This document shows positions 40,359-50,430 of a stretch of 64,000 bases of DNA, piece by piece. A program made the translations under genes and the position numbers. Location: contig NC_039478.1 in assembly GCF_003590095.1 (NCBI RefSeq), positions 6,882,001-6,946,000 of the forward strand. The letters are read 5' to 3'. This DNA comes from Trichoplusia ni. Taxonomy: Eukaryota > Arthropoda > Insecta > Lepidoptera > Noctuidae. Position 1 is the first letter of the stretch. Each line of letters starts with the position of its first letter. Under the pieces are notes generated by a model. It worked only from the letters and a program-made list of their open reading frames with translations, made no database searches and had not been told where the DNA came from.

Positions 40359-40364
40359 TTTATT
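40359..40364 (-). terminator. Poly(A) signal candidate of the giant repetitive gene
   Basis: TTTATT here reads AATAAA on the minus strand, about 60 bp past the TGA at 40422-40424. Another minus-strand AATAAA overlaps the stop codon itself (40417-40422) and is too close to be the likely one. Confidence 0.5.
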
Positions 40365-40421
40365 AAATAAAGTCAAATATAAAATAACCAGTCTAGATCA
40401 ACATTTAACAAACATTTTTAT

Positions 40422-43400
40422 TCACACCTGCGTAGTTACTTCCAATAATGATGCTCCTGTTTCAGGGGCTAAGTTTGTACTAGGTACGGTAACAATCGCA
40501 TCAACCGGTAAGGTTGCATCGGCGCTAACTGTTGATGATTCAGGTCCCACAGAGCCAGTAGCTAAAACACTGGCACCGATATCAAGTAGCGATGATTCAG
40601 GTTTTACAGAGTCGGCAGGAACCGCAGGGACGACTTCAGGGGCAACAGTGGCGGAGTTTCCCCCAACCGAGGCTCCCACATCTAATATATTACCCAGAGA
40701 AGCATTAACATCAAGCAACGAGTTGTCGCCTAAGATAGGTAACGAAACACTGGCACCGATATCAAGTAGCGATGATTCAGGTTTAACAGAGTCGGCAGGA
40801 ACCGCAGGGACGACTTCGGGGGCAACAGTGGCGGAGTTTCCTCCAACCGAGGCTCCTACATCTAATATATTACCCAGAGAAGCATTAACATCAAGCAACG
40901 AGCTGTCGCCTAAGATAGGTAACGAAACACTGGCACCGATATCAAGTAGCGATGATTCAGGTTTTACAGAGTCGGCAGGAACCGCAGGGACGACTTCAGG
41001 GGCAACAGTGGCGGAGTTTCCTCCAACCGAGGCTCCCACGTCTAATATATTACCCAAAGAAGCATTAACATCAAGCAACGAGTTGTCGCCTAAGATAGGT
41101 AACGAAACACTGGCACCGATATCAAGTAGCGATGATTCAGGTTTTACAGAGTCGGCAGGAACCGCAGGGTCGACTTCAGGGGCAACAGTGGCGGAGTTTC
41201 CTCCAACCGAGGCTCCCACATCTAATATATTACCCAGAGAAGCATTAACATCAAGCAACGAGCTGTCGCCTAAGATAGGTAACGAAACACTGGCACCGAT
41301 ATCAAGTAGCGATGATTCAGGTTTTACAGAGTCGGCAGGAACCGCAGGGACGACTTCGGGGGCAACAGTGGCGGAGTTTCCTCCAACCGAGGCTCCTACA
41401 TCTAATATATTACCCAGAGAAGCATTAACATCAAGCAACGAGCTGTCGCCTAAGATAGGTAACGAAACACTGGCACCGATATCAAGTAGCGATGATTCAG
41501 GTTTTACAGAGTCGGCAGGAACCGCAGGGACGACTTCAGGGGCAACAGTGGCGGAGTTTCCTCCAACCGAGGCTCCCACGTCTAATATATTACCCAAAGA
41601 AGCATTAACATCAAGCAACGAGTTGTCGCCTAAGATAGGTAACGAAACACTGGCACCGATATCAAGTAGCGATGATTCAGGTTTTACAGAGTCGGCAGGA
41701 ACCGCAGGGTCGACTTCAGGGGCAACAGTGGCGGAGTTTCCTCCAACCGAGGCTCCCACATCTAATATATTACCCAGAGAAGCATTAACATCAAGCAACG
41801 AGCTGTCGCCTAAGATAGGTAACGAAACACTGGCACCGATATCAAGTAGCGATGATTCAGGTTTTACAGAGTCGGCAGGAACCGCAGGGTCGACTTCAGG
41901 GGCAACAGTGGCGGAGTTTCCTCCAACCGAGGCTCCCACATCTAATATATTACCCAGAGAAGCATTAACATCAAGCAACGAGCTGTCGCCTAAGATAGGT
42001 AACGAAACACTGGCACCGATATCAAGTAGCGATGATTCAGGTTTTACAGAGTCGGCAGGAACCGCAGGGACGACTTCGGGGGCAACAGTGGCGGAGTTTC
42101 CTCCAACCGAGGCTCCTACATCTAATATATTACCCAGAGAAGCATTAACATCAAGCAACGAGCTGTCGCCTAAGATAGGTAACGAAACACTGGCACCGAT
42201 ATCAAGTAGCGATGATTCAGGTTTTACAGAGTCGGCAGGAACCGCAGGGACGACTTCAGGGGCAACAGTGGCGGAGTTTCCTCCAACCGAGGCTCCCACG
42301 TCTAATATATTACCCAAAGAAGCATTAACATCAAGCAACGAGTTGTCGCCTAAGATAGGTAACGAAACACTGGCACCGATATCAAGTAGCGATGATTCAG
42401 GTTTTACAGAGTCGGCAGGAACCGCAGGGTCGACTTCAGGGGCAACAGTGGCGGAGTTTCCTCCAACCGAGGCTCCTACATCTAATATATTACCCAGAGA
42501 AGCATTAACATCAAGCAACGAGTTGTCGCCTAAGATATTAGGTAACGAAACACTGGCACCGATATCAAGAAGCGATGATTCAGGTTTTACAGAGTCGGCA
42601 GGAACTGCAGGGACGACTTCAGGGGCAACAGTGGCGGAGTTTCCTCCAACCGAGGCTCCCACATCTAATATATTACCCAGAGAAGCATTAACATCAAGCA
42701 ACGAGCTGTCGCCTAAGATAGGTAACGAAACACTGGCACCGATATCAAGGAGCGATGATTCAGGTTTTACAGAGTCGGCAGGAACTGCAGGGACGACTTC
42801 AGGGGCAACAGTGGCGGAGTTTCCTCCAACCGAGGCTCCCACATCTAATATATTACCCAGAGAAGCATTAACATCAAGCAACGAGTTGTCGCCTATGATA
42901 GGTAACGAAACACTGGCACCGATATCAAGTAGCGATGATTCAGGTTTTACAGAGTCGGCAGGAACCGCAGGGACGACTTCAGGGGCAACAGTGGCGGAGT
43001 TTCCTCCAACAGAGGCTCCCACATCTAATATATTACCCAGAGAAGCATTAACATCAAGCAACGAGCTGTCGCCTAAGATAGGTAACGAAACACTGGCACC
43101 GATATCAAGTAGCGATGATTCAGGTTTTACTGAGTCGGCAGGAACCGCAGGGACGACTTCAGGGGCAACAGTGGCGGAGTTTCCTCCAACCGAGGCTCCC
43201 ACATCTAATATATTACCCAGAGAAGCATTAACATCAAGCAACGAGTTGTCGCCTAAGATATTAGGTAACGAAACACTGGCACCGATATCAAGAAGCGATG
43301 ATTCAGGTTTTACAGAGTCTGCAGGAACCGCAGGGACGACTTCAGGGGCAACAGTGGCGGAGTTTCCTCCAACCGAGGCTCCCACATCTAATATATTACC

Positions 43401-46400
43401 CAGAGAAGCATTAACATCAAGCAACGAGTTGTCGCCTAAGATAGGTAACGAAACACTGGCACCGATATCAAGTAGCGATGATTCAGGTTTTACAGAGTCG
43501 GCAGGAATCGCAGGGTCGACTTCAGGGGCAACAGTGGCGGAGTTTCCTCCAACCGAGGCTCCCACATCTAATATATTACCCAGAGAAGCATTAACATCAA
43601 GCAACGAGCTGTCGCCTAAGATAGGTAACGAAACACTGGCACCGATATCAAGTAGCGATGATTCAGGTTTTACAGAGTCGGCAGGAACCGCAGGGACGAC
43701 TTCGGGGGCAACAGTGGCGGAGTTTCCTCCAACCGAGGCTCCTACATCTAATATATTACCCAGAGAAGCATTAACATCAAGCAACGAGCTGTCGCCTAAG
43801 ATAGGTAACGAAACACTGGCTCCGGTATCAAGTAGCGATGATTCAGGTTTTACTGAGTCGGCAGGAACCGCAGGGACGACTTCAGGGGCAACAGTGGCGG
43901 AGTTTCCTCCAACAGAGGCTCCCACATCTAATATATTACCCAGAGAAGCATTAACATCAAGCAACGAGCTGTCGCCTAAGATAGGTAACGAAACACTGGC
44001 TCCGATATCAAGTAGCGATGATTCAGGTTTTACAGAGTCGGCAGGAACCGCAGGGGCGACTTCAGGGGCAACAGTGGCGGAGTTTCCTCCAACCGAGGCT
44101 CCCACATCTAATATATTACCCAGAGAAGCATTAACATCAAGCAACGAGTTGTCGCCTAAGATAGGTAACGAAACACTGGCACCGATATCAAGTAGCGATG
44201 ATTCAGGTTTTACAGAGTCGGCAGGAACTGCAGGGACGACTTCAGGGGCAACAGTGGCGGAGTTTCCTCCAACCGAGGCTCCCACATCTAATATATTACC
44301 CAGAGAAGCATTAACATCAAGCAACGAGTTGTCGCCTAAGATATTAGGTAACGAAACACTGGCACCGATATCAAGAAGCGATGATTCAGGTTTTACAGAG
44401 TCGGCAGGAACTGCAGGGACGACTTCAGGGGCAACAGTGGCGGAGTTTCCTCCAACCGAGGCTCCCACATCTAATATATTACCCAGAGAAGCATTAACAT
44501 CAAGCAACGAGTTGTCGCCTAAGATAGGTAACGAAACACTGGCACCGATATCAAGTAGCGATGATTCAGGTTTTACAGAGTCGGCGGGAACCGCAGGGAC
44601 GACTTCAGGGGCAACAGTGGCGGAGTTTCCTCCAACAGAGGCTCCCACATCTAATATATTACCCAGAGAAGCATTAACATCAAGCAACGAGCTGTCGCCT
44701 AAGATAGGTAACGAAACACTGGCTCCGATATCAAGTAGCGATGATTCAGGTTTTACTGAGTCGGCAGGAACCGCAGGGACGACTTCAGGGGCAACAGTGG
44801 CGGAGTTTCCTCCAACAGAGGCTCCCACATCTAATATATTACCCAGAGAAGCATTAACATCAAGCAACGAGCTGTCGCCTAAGATAGGTAACGAAACACT
44901 GGCACCGATATCAAGTAGCGATGATTCAGGTTTTACAGAGTCGGCAGGAACCGCAGGGACGACTTCAGGGGCAACAGTGGCGGAGTTTCCTCCAACCGAG
45001 ACTCCCACATCTAATATATTACCCAGAGAAGCATTAACATCAAGCAACGAGTTGTCGCCTAAGATATTAGGTAACGAAACACTGGCACCGATATCAAGAA
45101 GCGATGATTCAGGTTTTACAGAGTCGGCAGGAACTGCAGGGACGACTTCAGGGGCAACAGTGGCGGAGTTTCCTCCAACCGAGGCTCCCACATCTAATAT
45201 ATTACCCAGAGAAGCATTAACATCAAGCAACGAGCTGTCGCCTAAGATAGGTAACGAAACACTGGCACCGATATCAAGGAGCGATGATTCAGGTTTTACA
45301 GAGTCGGCAGGAACTGCAGGGACGACTTCAGGGGCAACAGTGGCGGAGTTTCCTCCAACCGAGGCTCCCACATCTAATATATTACCCAGAGAAGCATTAA
45401 CATCAAGCAACGAGTTGTCGCCTATGATAGGTAACGAAACACTGGCACCGATATCAAGTAGCGATGATTCAGGTTTTACAGAGTCGGCAGGAACCGCAGG
45501 GACGACTTCAGGGGCAACAGTGGCGGAGTTTCCTCCAACAGAGGCTCCCACATCTAATATATTACCCAGAGAAGCATTAACATCAAGCAACGAGCTGTCG
45601 CCTAAGATAGGTAACGAAACACTGGCACCGATATCAAGTAGCGATGATTCAGGTTTTACTGAGTCGGCAGGAACCGCAGGGACGACTTCAGGGGCAACAG
45701 TGGCGGAGTTTCCTCCAACCGAGGCTCCCACATCTAATATATTACCCAGAGAAGCATTAACATCAAGCAACGAGTTGTCGCCTAAGATATTAGGTAACGA
45801 AACACTGGCACCGATATCAAGAAGCGATGATTCAGGTTTTACAGAGTCTGCAGGAACCGCAGGGACGACTTCAGGGGCAACAGTGGCGGAGTTTCCTCCA
45901 ACCGAGGCTCCCACATCTAATATATTACCCAGAGAAGCATTAACATCAAGCAACGAGTTGTCGCCTAAGATAGGTAACGAAACACTGGCACCGATATCAA
46001 GTAGCGATGATTCAGGTTTTACAGAGTCGGCAGGAATCGCAGGGTCGACTTCAGGGGCAACAGTGGCGGAGTTTCCTCCAACCGAGGCTCCCACATCTAA
46101 TATATTACCCAGAGAAGCATTAACATCAAGCAACGAGCTGTCGCCTAAGATAGGTAACGAAACACTGGCACCGATATCAAGTAGCGATGATTCAGGTTTT
46201 ACAGAGTCGGCAGGAACCGCAGGGACGACTTCGGGGGCAACAGTGGCGGAGTTTCCTCCAACCGAGGCTCCTACATCTAATATATTACCCAGAGAAGCAT
46301 TAACATCAAGCAACGAGCTGTCGCCTAAGATAGGTAACGAAACACTGGCTCCGATATCAAGTAGCGATGATTCAGGTTTTACTGAGTCGGCAGGAACCGC

Positions 46401-48032
46401 AGGGACGACTTCAGGGGCAACAGTGGCGGAGTTTCCTCCAACAGAGGCTCCCACATCTAATATATTACCCAGAGAAGCATTAACATCAAGCAACGAGCTG
46501 TCGCCTAAGATAGGTAACGAAACACTGGCTCCGATATCAAGTAGCGATGATTCAGGTTTTACAGAGTCGGCAGGAACCGCAGGGGCGACTTCAGGGGCAA
46601 CAGTGGCGGAGTTTCCTCCAACCGAGGCTCCCACATCTAATATATTACCCAGAGAAGCATTAACATCAAGCAACGAGTTGTCGCCTAAGATAGGTAACGA
46701 AACACTGGCACCGATATCAAGTAGCGATGATTCAGGTTTTACAGAGTCGGCAGGAACTGCAGGGACGACTTCAGGGGCAACAGTGACGGAGTTTCCTCCA
46801 ACAGAGGCTGCCACGTCAATCAACGGGTTGCCATTTGGATTGATTTCAGGAATGCCATTTGAGGCAACGCTAGATGTTTGAACACCAACAGACGCAACGT
46901 CGGGTAGAGCATCATTAGGAACTGATGCGTCCAAACCTACTGATCCAGGAATAATTTCGCTCATAAAAGCAACATTTGATAAACTGCCAGATCCGGGTCT
47001 ATTAGTTGCAGATCCAATACCTAATTCACCATTGTTGCTTTCTACACCAACGATACTGGCTGCACCACTTTGTCCTCCAGTTAACCAACTAGGAACGGCG
47101 TTAGATAAAAATTGGACGATCGTTGATAAGATACTTTTCTCTTGTTTAATAGCCTGCTGTGCCTCAACGGCCCATGGCAAACTTACATTTCTCAGCAGAG
47201 CAGTATCGTTATCCAATTCAGCAATTTTGTTCTCTATCTCCGTACTTATCTTCTGTATGTAAACAGCATTAATATGGCTCTTAAGATAATTGCGGAAACT
47301 ATCTTGCGAAGCTGTGTCATTCAACAATCTGTTTTGGACCAATAGAAGTACTGCTTGGCGATATTCAGTCTTGGAACTATTGGCATTAAGACCAAGTTCT
47401 TGTTTCAAATAGCTGTTAATAGCAGCATCTTTAACTAAGTCGCTGCTGTTTGCAGGTACACCATACTTGGTATAAACATAATGTTGCCAAATAGCTTCCA
47501 AATCTATGGATTCATTGTCTTCTGCAGATTCTGCAGAAATCCCATCGACTGGTTTGGAGTTTTCAGCTGTTTTCTTTTCGATTTCAGCTAACCTTTTGGC
47601 TTCTTTTTCCTTTTGCTTGCGTTCTTCTTTAGCTAATTTTTCTTGCCTCTTTTGTTCTTCTTCTTGACGCTTACGTGCTTCCTTTTCAAGCTTTTCCTGT
47701 AGCTTGCGTTGTTCCTTTTCAAGTTTTTCTTGTAGTTTTTGTTGTTGCTCTTCCAATTTTTCTTGTTGTTTGCGCTCTTTTTCCAGTCTCTTTCGTTCTT
47801 CTTTTTCCCTTTTCTCTTGCTGTTTAATTTGTTTTTCAATCAGCTTACGCTCTGATGAGTCACCCTCATCCTCGTCTTCTTCGTCGTCATCCTTTTCATC
47901 ATTGTCATCATCACCACCACTTTCGATGGTTTCTGTTGAATCTTCTGATACAGACCTTTCCTTCCGTAGCAGAGCCCTCGAAGAACCTTCGTCTGGCAAA
48001 TATTTCGCGCTTACCAGACAAAACAAGGACAC
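40422..48032 (-). CDS. Giant gene coding exon 2 (nearly the whole protein)
   Basis: A single 7611-base exon, open throughout. It starts after the acceptor ttccttacag with VSLFCLVSA and stops at TGA 40424-40422. A signal-peptide-only first exon followed by one very long repetitive exon is the arrangement known from insect silk fibroin-type genes, which is an architectural similarity and not homology. Confidence 0.9.
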   Translation of the reverse strand: MSLFCLVSAKYLPDEGSSRALLRKERSVSEDSTETIESGGDDDNDEKDDDEEDEDEGDSSERKLIEKQIKQQEKREKEERKRLEKERKQQEKLEEQQQKLQEKLEKEQRKLQEKLEKEARKRQEEEQKRQEKLAKEERKQKEKEAKRLAEIEKKTAENSKPVDGISAESAEDNESIDLEAIWQHYVYTKYGVPANSSDLVKDAAINSYLKQELGLNANSSKTEYRQAVLLLVQNRLLNDTASQDSFRNYLKSHINAVYIQKISTEIENKIAELDNDTALLRNVSLPWAVEAQQAIKQEKSILSTIVQFLSNAVPSWLTGGQSGAASIVGVESNNGELGIGSATNRPGSGSLSNVAFMSEIIPGSVGLDASVPNDALPDVASVGVQTSSVASNGIPEINPNGNPLIDVAASVGGNSVTVAPEVVPAVPADSVKPESSLLDIGASVSLPILGDNSLLDVNASLGNILDVGASVGGNSATVAPEVAPAVPADSVKPESSLLDIGASVSLPILGDSSLLDVNASLGNILDVGASVGGNSATVAPEVVPAVPADSVKPESSLLDIGASVSLPILGDSSLLDVNASLGNILDVGASVGGNSATVAPEVVPAVPADSVKPESSLLDIGASVSLPILGDSSLLDVNASLGNILDVGASVGGNSATVAPEVDPAIPADSVKPESSLLDIGASVSLPILGDNSLLDVNASLGNILDVGASVGGNSATVAPEVVPAVPADSVKPESSLLDIGASVSLPNILGDNSLLDVNASLGNILDVGASVGGNSATVAPEVVPAVPADSVKPESSLLDIGASVSLPILGDSSLLDVNASLGNILDVGASVGGNSATVAPEVVPAVPADSVKPESSLLDIGASVSLPIIGDNSLLDVNASLGNILDVGASVGGNSATVAPEVVPAVPADSVKPESSLLDIGASVSLPILGDSSLLDVNASLGNILDVGASVGGNSATVAPEVVPAVPADSVKPESSLLDIGASVSLPNILGDNSLLDVNASLGNILDVGVSVGGNSATVAPEVVPAVPADSVKPESSLLDIGASVSLPILGDSSLLDVNASLGNILDVGASVGGNSATVAPEVVPAVPADSVKPESSLLDIGASVSLPILGDSSLLDVNASLGNILDVGASVGGNSATVAPEVVPAVPADSVKPESSLLDIGASVSLPILGDNSLLDVNASLGNILDVGASVGGNSATVAPEVVPAVPADSVKPESSLLDIGASVSLPNILGDNSLLDVNASLGNILDVGASVGGNSATVAPEVVPAVPADSVKPESSLLDIGASVSLPILGDNSLLDVNASLGNILDVGASVGGNSATVAPEVAPAVPADSVKPESSLLDIGASVSLPILGDSSLLDVNASLGNILDVGASVGGNSATVAPEVVPAVPADSVKPESSLLDTGASVSLPILGDSSLLDVNASLGNILDVGASVGGNSATVAPEVVPAVPADSVKPESSLLDIGASVSLPILGDSSLLDVNASLGNILDVGASVGGNSATVAPEVDPAIPADSVKPESSLLDIGASVSLPILGDNSLLDVNASLGNILDVGASVGGNSATVAPEVVPAVPADSVKPESSLLDIGASVSLPNILGDNSLLDVNASLGNILDVGASVGGNSATVAPEVVPAVPADSVKPESSLLDIGASVSLPILGDSSLLDVNASLGNILDVGASVGGNSATVAPEVVPAVPADSVKPESSLLDIGASVSLPIIGDNSLLDVNASLGNILDVGASVGGNSATVAPEVVPAVPADSVKPESSLLDIGASVSLPILGDSSLLDVNASLGNILDVGASVGGNSATVAPEVVPAVPADSVKPESSLLDIGASVSLPNILGDNSLLDVNASLGNILDVGASVGGNSATVAPEVDPAVPADSVKPESSLLDIGASVSLPILGDNSLLDVNASLGNILDVGASVGGNSATVAPEVVPAVPADSVKPESSLLDIGASVSLPILGDSSLLDVNASLGNILDVGASVGGNSATVAPEVVPAVPADSVKPESSLLDIGASVSLPILGDSSLLDVNASLGNILDVGASVGGNSATVAPEVDPAVPADSVKPESSLLDIGASVSLPILGDSSLLDVNASLGNILDVGASVGGNSATVAPEVDPAVPADSVKPESSLLDIGASVSLPILGDNSLLDVNASLGNILDVGASVGGNSATVAPEVVPAVPADSVKPESSLLDIGASVSLPILGDSSLLDVNASLGNILDVGASVGGNSATVAPEVVPAVPADSVKPESSLLDIGASVSLPILGDSSLLDVNASLGNILDVGASVGGNSATVAPEVDPAVPADSVKPESSLLDIGASVSLPILGDNSLLDVNASLGNILDVGASVGGNSATVAPEVVPAVPADSVKPESSLLDIGASVSLPILGDSSLLDVNASLGNILDVGASVGGNSATVAPEVVPAVPADSVKPESSLLDIGASVSLPILGDNSLLDVNASLGNILDVGASVGGNSATVAPEVVPAVPADSVKPESSLLDIGASVLATGSVGPESSTVSADATLPVDAIVTVPSTNLAPETGASLLEVTTQV

Positions 48033-48192
48033 CTGTAAGGAAATAACACAACTTTGTTACTTAAATAGTAATCAAGATCTTAAAAAAACGTTTTAACTAC
48101 ATAAACTGTTAATTAAAACTCTATACTAAAGATTTTTAAAGCGACAATCATGCATAATTACTTACAAGGAGCAGTAAATAAACAGTCCTCAT
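40422..48192 (-). CDS. Giant secreted repetitive protein, about 35 repeats of 60 aa
   Basis: Coding exons are 48192-48166 and 48032-40422 (minus strand), 2545 aa. Exon 1 encodes only MRTVYLLLL; a 133-bp intron (gtaagt ... ttacag) follows, and exon 2 continues VSLFCLVSA, giving a clean signal peptide with cleavage near residue 18. Next come KYLPDEG, an acidic Asp/Glu run (about residues 50-70), a Glu/Lys/Gln coiled-coil (about 70-165), a mixed domain with Trp and NSS, NDT and NVS sequons (about 185-330), a Ser/Gly/Val-rich spacer, about 35 repeats, and the tail ending ETGASLLEVTTQV. The repeat contains SLLDIGASVSLP-ILGD and SLLDVNASLGNILDVGASVG. There is no cysteine in the repeats. I do not recognise the family. 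Secretion, length and near-identical repeats fit an extracellular structural protein such as silk, cocoon or cement; the role is inferred. Confidence 0.88.
40561..46815 (-). repeat. 180-bp tandem array, about 35 units, in coding frame
   Basis: Units start every 180 bp from 40561 to 46696. The total is 15 bp more than 34 x 180 because five units carry one extra codon (tta on the plus strand, giving PNILGD instead of PILGD). Units differ by only a few bases, mostly silent or conservative (Ser/Asn in ILGDSS and ILGDNS; Val/Asp/Ala after APEV). Every unit keeps the frame. Higher-order structure is visible: a three-unit (540-bp) pattern at 40741-41280, 41281-41820 and 42001-42540, and a long duplication at offset 2529 bp. 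Confidence 0.95.
42541..46793 (-). repeat. Recent segmental duplication inside the array (offset 2529 bp)
   Basis: Bases 42541-44264 and 45070-46793 carry the same ordered series of unit variants (two units with SRSDD-type differences, one with the Met-coding variant, the extra codon, the GIAGS and GATSG variants on the plus-strand frame). Over about 1.7 kb I noticed only one difference before the ends diverge: G at 43825 against A at 46354. Confidence 0.8.
48166..48192 (-). CDS. Giant gene coding exon 1 (start of signal peptide)
   Basis: ATG at 48192-48190 and nine codons, MRTVYLLLL, ending at a consensus gtaagt donor. I chose this start because it completes a hydrophobic signal peptide with exon 2, is in phase 0, and lies about 145 bp downstream of a TATA box. 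Without it exon 2 would begin at a non-ATG codon (GTG). Confidence 0.87.
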
Positions 48193-48336
48193 TTTGAATA
48201 TTGGTAGATATTTTTTATATCACTTTTTCTCATTGGACGCGAAATTCGTTCGTTTCACACGTCAACTAAATGTTTTAAACTTGTGTTTCGTATGAGATCG
48301 TTCGTTTAAATTTGTTTAAATGTGTTGTAGACCTCT

Positions 48337-48345
48337 CCTTTTATA
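48337..48345 (-). promoter_or_regulatory. TATA box of the giant gene
   Basis: On the minus strand this reads TATAAAAGG (followed by AG), about 145 bp upstream of the start codon, so transcription should start near 48310. The same string TATAAAAGGAG precedes the first small secreted-protein gene at 56996. Confidence 0.75.
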
Positions 48346-49114
48346 CTTCGTAGAGCAATTAGCACAGATAACGTTAGATAATAGCTCCTGGTGAGATAAC
48401 CGGTGCGGAGTAAAGTCTTGGCCAAACAAAATGTTTTCGCGCAGTGTGACTCAAAATAAACAAATTTTACAATTTAATGACGACAGTTGTACTGACAGAG
48501 TATAGAAAGTCCTAACTAAATGTTATCAACAAACAAGCGGATGTTTGTCGTTATAAAATATAACAACTCGAACGGAAATGATTTTACGATTTTATTACTC
48601 TCACATGTCAACATCCTTTCATAATCTATTGGAAAATATACTAATTTTTAAATCAGTATACAAAATGCTAAAAAGGAATTAAAACTTATATTTTAACCAG
48701 TTTAATGTACATAGACATCTTGGTGACAATCCTGATTACCTTTTTTACTACGAAGCCCATAACGTTTTGGGCCTACAATTAGAGCCTAGGTACCTGTTGT
48801 AGCAGCTGTTTATCTGATTATTATTTAACAATTCCCCTTTGAAATAGCGATCAGTTGGACTGATTGAATCCGTGGTGAAATGTTCTCACATCCTGAGTAA
48901 ATTTCTCTTTGAAGTTCCAATAAGAATAATTATTAGTGAATCTTACTATGAAACATCAAACAAACAACGAAAATCGAAAAGATTTTTTTAAATAAAAACT
49001 AAATTGTCAACCGCAACTCGCACACAACATTTTATATCTCAATTTTATTATTGTAGCTTTAAACAATCTAAAAAATAAGTAAACTTACTGTTCCTATCAA
49101 TCTATACTATTTAT

Positions 49115-49261
49115 CAGAGGATTCGTATTGCCATTCAACGTGGCAATGTTGCCAGCCTTTTGGGCACACTCCCAGCCGGCAGCGATACAGATATTTTTTT
49201 GATGCTTTATTTTAATTATTGTTTTTGCTTTTTAGTACTTATTTTAAGTGTACATATGTAG
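49115..49261 (+). mobile_element. Decayed LINE remnant (end of the last ORF)
   Basis: An open stretch reads QRIRIAIQRGNVASLLGTLP then AGSDTDIF and a hydrophobic end, closed by TAG at 49259. I recognise the nucleotide string around RGNVASLLGTLPAG as a dispersed moth repeat that I take to be the 3' end of a non-LTR retrotransposon ORF2. The rest of the element is absent. The element family is not certain. Confidence 0.45.
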
Positions 49262-50160
49262 ATCCTATTTTTGTGCATAGATTAATTTTCAGTTTCTCGT
49301 TACGAATCATTATAATCATATACTTAAGTTTGTAAATAAAATACACGGTAGCCACATACAGATTCAAAAGAGAAATCTATAAGTACTTCATCTAAAAACA
49401 ACGTTAAAAAACGTGCTTTCGAAACTTAAATTGAGAGTGCATAAATCCTATAAGACGAAACCAATTCGATTAGAAAACAAACATATTCGTTAATTTCTTA
49501 CTGGCATCTTGCTTCTTACTAAATTAACATCAAACTTCGATTTCTCCTTCCCACATTTTGTAAATTGGGTCACACGAAATGCAGAATTCCACTATAGTTT
49601 GCAGACCTCGACAATATTGTACACACAAACCCAATTAAGTTATTCTAGCGTTATACCAAGCGGTATGTTGCAGGCAACAACACAATATAAGCCTAATGTT
49701 GCTATTAGCAGTTCCACAGTACTTAAAATAGTTTTAAGCACAAACTTATTGTCAATGAGAATTGTATGTTCGTTTTAAAATTAATCTTGTAAGATAATAA
49801 TACAAAGTGCATTAAATATTTCAAATATTTTCTTTTCATTCCCCAGTACTTACGCTACTTAAGCCAAATATTTCTTATTCCTAAGTTTTATTTAGACTAA
49901 AAGTGTCGCCAAGGGCACCAGAGCCCTAAGTAATGTATTGATTTCCCTTACATCAAGTGAACATGCTAGATCCAGCTTATAGGTTTATCAGCGATCTTTA
50001 TAACGACCATGATCCCAATATGTGTTACTTTTTTCCCACTGAGTTAAAATCTTTGGGCGTGAACTTTGAATGTTTGTGAAATCCCCGTGACACCAGTATG
50101 CAAATCCTTAGAGGGGAGCTCATCAAAAAAATACATAACATATATATATTGTTTTATTTA

Positions 50161-50430
50161 AACAGCTTGAAAACGGTATTCAATTTAACGTGCATGTTTC
50201 GGAAAGCACGTGAAATTATAGGAACCGGCTGTTATTCGTATTATAATGTTCCGTAGTTAGATGCTAAAAAGTTTGACAACCGGTCTAGCAAAGAGGTATC
50301 CTGTTGCCCAGGTAACTGGGATGAGGAGGTCAGATAGGCAGTCGCTCCTTGTAAACCCCTAGTACGTAGCTGAATCCGGTTAGACTGGAAGCCAACCCCA
50401 AAATAGCTGGGAAAGTTATAGAAGAATGAT
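50161..50430 (-). repeat. Lepidopteran interspersed repeat, longer copy
   Basis: Reverse complement of the family seen at 10108-10185. The minus strand carries the ATC-rich head, CTAACCGGATTCAGCTACG, then CAAGGAGCGACTGCCTATCT, GACCTCCTCATCCCAGTTAC and TGGGCAACAGGATACC, an order I recognise from a very abundant moth repeat. The section near 50190 with the AAAGCACGTGAAATTATAGG motif is also part of the known unit. It is decayed and includes chance open frames that should not be called genes. Confidence 0.65.

Noticed and set aside
40348..46881. Long plus-strand frame of about 2177 codons over the repeat array
   Set aside because: It is the antisense of the giant gene. It has no signal peptide, promoter or plausible start context, and its length follows from copying one stop-free unit. 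The minus-strand frame has TATA box, signal exon and splice sites.
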